From: Archangium sp.
GTDB lineage: Bacteria; Myxococcota; Myxococcia; Myxococcales; Myxococcaceae
DNA: 10,756 bases
NCBI GenBank assembly: GCA_016793585.1
Contig: JAEUJR010000575.1
Span: forward strand, 1-10,756
Direction: 5' to 3'
Positions 6,397 to 10,756 of this stretch are shown here, piece by piece. Both the position numbers and the translations under genes were made by a program. How positions within the stretch are numbered: the first letter of the stretch is position 1; every line of letters starts with the position of its first letter. The notes under the pieces were generated by a model. The model searched no databases and was not told where the DNA came from. It saw only the letters and a program-made list of their open reading frames with translations.

Positions 6397-7241
6397 AGCT
6401 CTGCACGTGGAACATCAACGGCGTGCGCGCGCGTGAGAGCGACGTGTACGACTTTCTGCGCGAGGCGCAGCCCGACGTGCTGTGCCTGCAGGAGGTGAAG
6501 GCGTCGGTGCACCAGGTGCCCGTCAGCCTTTCCAAGCACGAGGGGTACTGGTCGTACTGGCACGGCAACAAGGGCTACTCGGGCGTCGCGATTCTGGTGC
6601 GCAAGGCGTGCTGCCCGGTGCGCCCGCGCTTCAGCCACCCCGCCTTCGACTTCGAGCAGCGCATCGTGGTGGCCGAGCTCGGGAGGCTGCGGCTCGCCTC
6701 CATCTACGTGCCCAACGGCGGCAAGGACCTGGCGGCGAAGCACTCCTTCCTCGAGGCGATGGCGACGTGGGCCGCGGCCGAGCTGCGCAGCGGCCACGAC
6801 CTGGTGCTGTGCGGCGACTTGAACGTCACGCGCACGGCGAGCGACGTGCACGCCTCGGAGCGAAACGAGACCCTCGTGGGACAGACACCGCACGAACGCG
6901 CGCTCTTCGAGCGGCTGCTCGCGAATCACCTCACCGACCTCGGCCGACACTTCGCGCCCGACGACGAGTCGGTCTTCACGTGGTGGGCGCCGTGGCGGGA
7001 GCACCGTGAGCGCAACATCGGCTGGCGCATCGACTACGTGCTGACGAGCGCGGCGATGTCGGCCCTCGCGAAGACGTGTACGGCCGAGCGCCAGTTCGGC
7101 AGCAGCGACCACGGGCCCGTCAGCGCCGTCTTCGAGCGGGCGTTGTTCGACCCGGCGCTGGTCGAGGCGGGGCCCGAGCAGGTGGTCGCCGAGCCCGAAG
7201 CGCGGGGGCCCCAGCTCGACCTCTTTGGCAACAAGGTGTGA
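6393..7241 (+). CDS. xthA: Exonuclease III / AP endonuclease (Xth family) with C-terminal clamp-binding motif
   Basis: This 282-residue protein has the complete EEP-fold active site: WNINGVRA with Asn7, LQEVK with Glu34 (metal), GDLNV with Asp142 and Asn144, WRIDYVL with Asp214, and SSDHGPV with the catalytic pair Asp239-His240. The family cuts DNA 5' of abasic sites and removes blocked 3' ends in base-excision repair, in the cytoplasm with Mg2+. The catalytic domain ends near residue 250. The remaining tail is probably disordered and closes with QLDLF (274-278), the consensus beta-sliding-clamp-binding peptide, which would tether the enzyme to the replisome. The GTG start at 6393 gives the standard MKLCTWNING opening and overlaps the upstream stop (GTGA), so translation is likely coupled to the PuuD-like gene. 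The stop is 9 bases from the convergent FBP-domain gene. Confidence is high. Confidence 0.96.
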   Translation: MKLCTWNINGVRARESDVYDFLREAQPDVLCLQEVKASVHQVPVSLSKHEGYWSYWHGNKGYSGVAILVRKACCPVRPRFSHPAFDFEQRIVVAELGRLRLASIYVPNGGKDLAAKHSFLEAMATWAAAELRSGHDLVLCGDLNVTRTASDVHASERNETLVGQTPHERALFERLLANHLTDLGRHFAPDDESVFTWWAPWREHRERNIGWRIDYVLTSAAMSALAKTCTAERQFGSSDHGPVSAVFERALFDPALVEAGPEQVVAEPEARGPQLDLFGNKV

Positions 7242-7250
7242 AGGCTGCGC

Positions 7251-7715
7251 TCAGCGACCCGCGCCAGAGAGGTCGATCTTCAGCGCATCACTCGCGAACT
7301 GGCCGATGCGAGCGATGAGCTTCTCCATCGCAGGGCGAACGCTCGCGCCGGTGCGATTGGCTGCCTCTTCGAGCTTCTCGCGGCAGCTCAGGTCGGTGCA
7401 CACGTGCACGCCCGCGCGTCTGTTCCCGTTGACGGTGGCGGTCAGCAACCCCACGCCCGTGCCTGCGACCGAAGAGTGACACCATGAGCACATCGCCGGC
7501 ACCGAGGTGCCAGCACCGTTGGTGTCGAAGGCGATGCCCGTCGGCGCTCCGCCTGGCGTCGCGAAGACGATGAACACCTTGCCGCCGCCAGGGTGCGGCC
7601 AGGCGACGTAGTCCTTCACCACGAGGGGGAACGTCAGTGCGGTGACGTCGACCGTCTTGCGGTCTTTCGGGCGGAAGGCGTCGAGCAGGTCGTCGGCGGT
7701 ATCGAGCTTGAACAC
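7251..7715 (-). CDS. FBP-domain (EF-G-binding type) treble-clef zinc-finger protein
   Basis: This 154-residue protein has the zinc-binding pattern of the FBP (FusB/FusC C-terminal) domain: MCSWCH (C76, C79), then a strand VGLLTATVNG, then GVHVCTDLSC (C106, C111). In FusB-type proteins this treble-clef domain binds elongation factor G and frees ribosomes stalled by fusidic acid. Many bacteria carry stand-alone versions of about 150 residues with unknown duty, and this is one of them. The N-terminal 75 residues include the W-P stretch usual before the finger. The GTG at 7715 is the only usable start: an in-frame TGA sits five codons upstream (7730-7728). A GGAG lies only two bases before it, unusually close. 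It follows the truncated haemoglobin gene by 84 bases on the same strand. Domain call good; link to translation or resistance inferred from the family only. Confidence 0.8.
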   Translation of the reverse strand: MFKLDTADDLLDAFRPKDRKTVDVTALTFPLVVKDYVAWPHPGGGKVFIVFATPGGAPTGIAFDTNGAGTSVPAMCSWCHSSVAGTGVGLLTATVNGNRRAGVHVCTDLSCREKLEEAANRTGASVRPAMEKLIARIGQFASDALKIDLSGAGR

Positions 7716-7799
7716 GGCTCCATCATTTCATCGACGCCGGCGCGGCGAGAAGCGCCGATGGGGCCGCGAACCCCGTGGAACCGCTCGCAGCCCCTCGCC

Positions 7800-8237
7800 T
7801 CAGTGGTCGACGTTGCGCAAGAAGTCGGCGACCTCGGCGAACCGTTTGTCGAGGTACGCCCGCACCCCGCCGGTGACGCCCTTCGCGTCGAGGGCCCGCT
7901 GCATGCTCCGCAGCCAGGCATCGCGCATTGCGACGTTCACGACGACCTTCCCGTGGCGCATGCGCAGCCTCGGGTGGCCTCGCGTCTCGAGGTACGTCTG
8001 CGGCCCACCGAGCCAGTAGACGAGGAACGAGGCGAAGTGGTCGCGCGACTCGCGGCTCACCTTCCCCGGAGCGTCGCACCGATGCAGCGCCGTCAGCTCG
8101 GGCTCGTGCGTCTCCATCGCGTCGTAGAAGGCCTCGACCAGCGCCTTCGTCGCGTCGACGCCACCCAGCCGCGCGTAGGGAGGGTCGGCCTCGGTCGGCA
8201 TGTACGAGCCATCACCTTCGACGCGCAGAGAAGTCAT
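7800..8237 (-). CDS. Group II truncated haemoglobin (GlbO-type)
   Basis: This 145-residue protein matches TrHb2 globins across the fold. It shows ARLGGVDATKALVEAFYDAM (22-41) with the B10 Tyr38, His52 at the CD1 position, WLGGPQTYLETRGHPRLRMRH (75-95) ending in the proximal haem ligand His95, and RDAWLRSM (105-112) with the family's G8 Trp108. Mycobacterial GlbO has Tyr at CD1; His there is common in proteobacterial TrHb2. Such proteins bind O2, NO or peroxide and are usually tied to oxidative or nitrosative stress. The first 20 residues form a short extra N-terminus. The ATG at 8237 has no strong ribosome site. It shares an upstream region with the divergent His-rich membrane-protein gene and may be co-transcribed with the downstream FBP-domain gene. 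Confidence in the family is very high; ligand and role are not visible. Confidence 0.95.
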   Translation of the reverse strand: MTSLRVEGDGSYMPTEADPPYARLGGVDATKALVEAFYDAMETHEPELTALHRCDAPGKVSRESRDHFASFLVYWLGGPQTYLETRGHPRLRMRHGKVVVNVAMRDAWLRSMQRALDAKGVTGGVRAYLDKRFAEVADFLRNVDH

Positions 8238-8376
8238 GGGCGGCTCATACCGCAGCGGCCCGCCCCGGCCGACGAAGGCGCCGCGGCCTGGCGAGCGGGG
8301 CTCATCGCTCGAATCAGTGCCCGCGTGTGGTAGGCCGCCGCCGCATGCGTGAGGTTCCTTCGAGCGGAGACAGGCG

Positions 8377-8793
8377 ATGAACGCGCTGCTCGTCTACGGC
8401 CACCCGGCCCTCGCCACCGTGACGCTGCTGCTGGCCTGGCTCGTGTTTCGTGCGGGGTTTCATCAGCGCCTTCAGCGGCTGCGGCGGGTGACGGCTCCGG
8501 CCGGCAGTCTCGCGCGACACCTGAAGCTCGGGCCCGTCAGCGTGGTGCTCTTCGCCGCCTCGGCCATCGGCGGCCTGGGCTCGGCGGTCTTCCTGCGTGA
8601 CATGAAGCCGCTCGCCACGTTCCACGGCAAGCTGGGCCTCGTCACGACGGCTGTCTTCGTCGCGCTCTACCTGCTCGGGCGCCAGCTCACCTCGGGCAAG
8701 AAGCACCTCGCCAACCTTCACGGTGTGCTCGGGCTGCTCTCGCTCTTCGCCGCGGGCCTCACCGGCGTGCTGGGCATCTCGCTGCTCCCGTGA
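8377..8793 (+). CDS. Small four-helix membrane protein, His-rich (DUF4079/cytochrome b561-like?)
   Basis: This 138-residue protein has four hydrophobic segments, near residues 8-25, 52-72, 85-102 and 114-136. Histidines sit at helix ends: HP (9-10), H29, RHLKLG (H48), FHGKLG (H83), and H110 with LHGVLG (H115). The repeated H-x-x-LG placement recalls b561-like proteins that hold haem between paired helices, and the opening HPALATVTLLLAWLVF resembles DUF4079 proteins. I recognise the type but not a specific family, and haem binding is a guess. The ATG at 8377 has a good GGAG seven bases upstream. The gene is divergent from the truncated haemoglobin gene across 139 bases and convergent with the gyrase-B-like gene. 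Coding status is well supported by the start, the membrane pattern and the tight convergent end. Confidence 0.8.
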   Translation: MNALLVYGHPALATVTLLLAWLVFRAGFHQRLQRLRRVTAPAGSLARHLKLGPVSVVLFAASAIGGLGSAVFLRDMKPLATFHGKLGLVTTAVFVALYLLGRQLTSGKKHLANLHGVLGLLSLFAAGLTGVLGISLLP

Positions 8794-8813
8794 CAGCCGC
8801 CGCTCGGTGAATG

Positions 8814-8834
8814 GACCGCGCTCGCGCGACGGTC
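8814..8834. terminator. Possible hairpin in the convergent gap
   Basis: GACCG (8814-8818) and CGGTC (8830-8834) can pair around a CG-rich loop that itself contains CGCG/CGCG. It lies in the 39-base gap between two convergent stops and overlaps the stop codon of the minus-strand gene. There is no T-run on either side, so it is at best a weak, bidirectional intrinsic terminator. Confidence 0.3.
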
Positions 8835-10131
8835 AGAAGGCTTCGCTCCCCGCCCACGCCGCGCTGAGCCTTTCCCGGGCTCGAGGTACGGCGTCGAGGT
8901 AGACGCTCCAGGCCTCGACGAAGCGCTGCTCGATGAGCGTCAGGAGCGCGTCGGTCTCTTTCACGTCGTCGACCGTCTCGAAGGCGACGATGCCCGTGAG
9001 GTGTCGGGTCGGAGCCTCGGTGTGCGGCGAGAGCTTCACCGCCCTGGCCAGCGAGCGCCGCACGCCCCGAGCTGGCATGCCGAAGGGGTTCGTCACCCGG
9101 GCGTTGCGCAGCACGTGGAGCGGAGGCTGCGCGGCGTCGCACAGGCCGAGCGCGACCCGCACCGTGAAGTCAGGCTCGTCGATGGAGAAGTGGAAGAGCT
9201 GCTCGCTCCACAGCGGCGTGCTGCCGATGACCTTGCGCGCGGCGGCCTCGAGCGTCTCGACGTGAAAGGCCACACCGTCGAAGAAGAACGTCGCGCGCGG
9301 GAGCAGCCCGGCGAGGTGCTCCACCACCTCGCGAACCTCTTCGCGGCGAAGCGGCCGCTCGAAGAGCACCGGGTCTGGCTCGAAGAAGAGGGTGTTGTCG
9401 AAGCGGCCCCGACGTGAGCCCTGCGTCACCGGCCCGACCCTTCGCCCGAGCCGCCAGCGCTGCTGCAGCACGTCGCCGCCGCGCACCACCTCGATGGAGA
9501 ACGTGTTCGACAACGCGTTCACGACGGCGGCCTCGTCGTGCGCTCTGCCCTTCACGGTGCGCTGGTACGTGACGTGCTCGACCAACCGCTCCACCAGCGT
9601 GTCCTCCGTGTCTTCGAGCGCTTCGAACGCATAGCGCCCGCTGTCGTCCGAGATGGAGACGAGCCCGTCGAACGTGACCTCGACCTGCGTCGCGCGGCGC
9701 GCGCAGACCTCGACCGCAGGCCCCGCAAGCGCGAGCGCGAGCAGCTGCTTCGCCTCGACGGTGGTCAGAAACACCTCTGGCTGCCGGCGCACGGCGTCGA
9801 GCCCATCGGGGAGACGCAGCGGAATGGGGGCGGTGCTCGAGAACATGACCGTCAACGTCACACCGGAGTCGTCATGCGCACGTTCGACGAAGGCGCGCGC
9901 CAGGGCAGGCGTCACGCCAGGCACCGCGAAGGCCACACCCGGACCAGGCGATGACCTGAGGTCGACGCGCACGCCGGGGAGCCGACGCCGCAGCGACGCG
10001 AGCTGCTCCTGCGAGACGGTGCCGTCGAGCTCGAGCCACGGGTCGCCACCGTCTTCGCGCATCGACACGCAGCCCCGCCTGAAGCCGCAGACCTCGACGC
10101 CGATGGCCAGACACTGCTGAAGCAACTCCAT
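8833..10131 (-). CDS. GyrB/ParE-like protein with degenerate ATP site and no TOPRIM domain
   Basis: From residue 108 this 432-residue protein follows type II topoisomerase subunit B. DGLDAVRRQPEVFL (109-122) matches the GL-x-AVRKRPGMYI opening, and QVEVTFDGLVSISDD (149-163) matches the strands before the DNGRG box. AAVVNALSNTFSIEV (201-215) matches GVSVVNALS, and QRWRLGRRVGPV plus LFFEPDPVLFE (247-257) match the GyrB segment before the transducer. Residues 320-400 resemble the transducer. The catalytic Glu (E. coli E42) aligns with Leu133, Mg-ligand Asn46 with Gly137, Asp49 with Val140, and the lid GLHGVGVS has become AHDEAA. ATP hydrolysis is therefore unlikely. TOPRIM and GyrA-binding parts are absent and about 105 N-terminal residues are unfamiliar. 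The ATG at 10131 follows an in-frame TAG by four codons, fixing the start. The long uninterrupted frame argues against simple decay. Function unknown; perhaps a gyrase partner or regulator. Confidence 0.82.
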   Translation of the reverse strand: MELLQQCLAIGVEVCGFRRGCVSMREDGGDPWLELDGTVSQEQLASLRRRLPGVRVDLRSSPGPGVAFAVPGVTPALARAFVERAHDDSGVTLTVMFSSTAPIPLRLPDGLDAVRRQPEVFLTTVEAKQLLALALAGPAVEVCARRATQVEVTFDGLVSISDDSGRYAFEALEDTEDTLVERLVEHVTYQRTVKGRAHDEAAVVNALSNTFSIEVVRGGDVLQQRWRLGRRVGPVTQGSRRGRFDNTLFFEPDPVLFERPLRREEVREVVEHLAGLLPRATFFFDGVAFHVETLEAAARKVIGSTPLWSEQLFHFSIDEPDFTVRVALGLCDAAQPPLHVLRNARVTNPFGMPARGVRRSLARAVKLSPHTEAPTRHLTGIVAFETVDDVKETDALLTLIEQRFVEAWSVYLDAVPRARERLSAAWAGSEAF

Positions 10132-10175
10132 GGGCGAACGAGCCTAGGCCCACGGCGCGTCGAACGGCCCACGCC

Positions 10176-10195
10176 GTGTCAGGCCGACCTGACAC
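10176..10195. promoter_or_regulatory. Perfect inverted repeat in the divergent promoter region
   Basis: GTGTCAGG (10176-10183) and CCTGACAC (10188-10195) form a perfect 8-bp dyad around ccga, 36 bases upstream of the gyrase-B-like gene and 48 bases upstream of the FHA gene. It looks like a dimer-binding operator for one or both genes. It overlaps another inverted pair, CACGGCG (10151-10157) with CGCCGTG (10172-10178), so the two pairings exclude each other. No clear sigma70 or sigma54 promoter was found in the 112-base gap. Confidence 0.45.
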
Positions 10196-10243
10196 CGGGG
10201 CCGCCGCTCTGCTTCGGGGTGCCTGCGATAGGGTTCACGTTCG

Positions 10244-10756
10244 ATGCTCGACACCCGAACCCGCCGCACCGAGAAGCTGTCGTCGCCCCTTCTGCGGCTC
10301 GACGCCGAAGGCGCGCTTCACCACATCTCGTGGACGGTGCGCGTCGTCGGAGGGCCCGACCAGGGCAAGGGGCTCGAGGTGACCCGGGCCATCGTCGTCG
10401 GGGGTGGAGACGGCGTCGACCTGCGCCTCTCTGACGCAGCCGTCTCGGGCCAGCACGTGCAGCTCGAGCCACGGCCCGACGGCGTCTTCGTGAAGGACCT
10501 CGGCTCGACGAACGGCACGCTCATCGGCGGCGCACGGGTCGAGGCCGCCATCGTCGAGGGGCAGGCCGTCATCACCATCGGGCGCACGATGTTGTCGCTC
10601 ACCATGTCTGACGAGCGCGACGAGGTCGGCGCTCAGCTCGAACGACTCACGCCCGAGCTGCACCAGCAGCGCGCGAACCAGCTGGGGAAGGTCGTCGCGC
10701 CGCTCACGCAGCGGAGGCACGCGCAGGGACGCGACCGCGAGCCGGAAGTAGAGGTC
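10244..10756 (+). CDS. FHA-domain protein, apparently the N-terminus of a sigma54 regulator cut at an inversion junction
   Basis: The ATG at 10244 opens a frame that runs off the right edge (171 codons). Residues 30-121 form an FHA domain: TVRVVGGPDQGKGLEV, then VVGGGDGVDLRLSDAAVSGQH (S68-x-x-H71), then DLGSTNGT (85-92). FHA domains bind phosphothreonine. The Arg of the usual GR motif is Gly here (VVGGG), so binding could be weak or altered. In myxobacteria such an N-terminus is usually followed by a sigma54 AAA+ domain in the same frame. Here, after about residue 121, the frame (SDERDEVGAQLERL onward) is the exact antisense of an AAA+ segment on the minus strand, so residues past 121 are probably not natural protein. 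No clear ribosome site precedes the ATG. FHA call firm; the gene as read is likely chimeric. Confidence 0.8.
   Translation, partial: MLDTRTRRTEKLSSPLLRLDAEGALHHISWTVRVVGGPDQGKGLEVTRAIVVGGGDGVDLRLSDAAVSGQHVQLEPRPDGVFVKDLGSTNGTLIGGARVEAAIVEGQAVITIGRTMLSLTMSDERDEVGAQLERLTPELHQQRANQLGKVVAPLTQRRHAQGRDREPEVEV
10601..10756 (-). pseudogene. Fragment of a sigma54-activator AAA+ domain, inverted against the FHA gene
   Basis: Read from the right edge leftwards, the minus strand encodes DLYFRLAV, then RVPPLRERRDDLPQLV, then ELSADLVALVRHG (51-52 residues). This is the highly conserved C-terminal part of the sigma54-interaction AAA+ domain, including the DLYFRL and PPLRER motifs. The next expected motif, WPGNVREL, and the Fis-type DNA-binding helix are missing. 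From about 10604 the minus frame becomes antisense of the FHA domain and loses all similarity. The upstream part (Walker A, GAFTGA) should lie beyond the right edge on the minus strand. It could be a segment of the same regulator flipped, a second convergent regulator truncated by a deletion, or an assembly artefact. Confidence 0.8.

Noticed and set aside
7743..7757. CGGCG-agaag-CGCCG hairpin between the globin and FBP genes
   Set aside because: A 5-bp GC stem with no T-run is expected by chance in DNA this GC-rich; not enough to call a terminator.
8238..8376. Intergenic region between the globin and His-rich membrane-protein genes, searched for sigma54 or NO-responsive sites
   Set aside because: No TGGCAC-N5-TTGC element, FNR-like dyad or other recognisable operator was found; only the ribosome site of the plus-strand gene is visible.
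10235..10600. Minus-strand frame continuing from the sigma54 fragment through the FHA gene
   Set aside because: Past about 10601 it is antisense of a clear FHA domain and matches nothing; the real minus-strand coding signal ends at the junction.

Overview
The window is very GC-rich, with strong G/C preference at third codon positions and long open frames on the non-coding strands. Its gene content is typical of Myxococcota: an FHA-type sigma54 regulator, an AGPS-type FAD oxidase, RDD and TPR proteins, and a PuuD-like cytochrome. A myxobacterium or close relative is the best guess; this is inferred from gene content only. No tRNA, rRNA, CRISPR array, insertion sequence or phage gene was seen.

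Bases 1-4712 (minus strand) hold four closely spaced genes. In transcription order these are a DHA2-type MFS exporter with a large insert before its last membrane helix, an RDD membrane protein with a TPR-like tail, a close homologue of the acyl-CoA-responsive regulator FadR, and the 5' part of an alkyl-DHAP-synthase-like FAD oxidase that runs off the left edge. fadR and the oxidase overlap by 4 bases (ATGA). A near-perfect FadR operator lies at the 5' end of fadR, so an autoregulated, lipid-responsive fadR-oxidase unit is likely.

Bases 4713-7241 hold a divergent promoter region with repeats and then two plus-strand genes overlapping by 4 bases (GTGA). The first is a PuuD-like membrane protein carrying two c-type haem sites. 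The second is an exonuclease III (XthA) whose C-terminal tail contains a textbook beta-clamp-binding motif (QLDLF).

Bases 7251-8793 hold a minus-strand pair, a group II truncated haemoglobin followed by a treble-clef FBP-domain (EF-G-binding type) protein, and then a small plus-strand four-helix membrane protein rich in histidine.

Bases 8833-10756 are the most unusual part. A 432-residue minus-strand protein aligns with the ATPase and transducer domains of GyrB/ParE, but the catalytic Glu, the Mg-binding Asn and the Gly-rich ATP lid are gone and there is no TOPRIM domain. It looks like a gyrase-B pseudoenzyme. Divergent from it is an FHA-domain gene whose reading frame runs, at about base 10604, straight into the antisense of a sigma54-activator AAA+ domain. 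This marks either a real inversion or deletion breakpoint or an assembly chimera.
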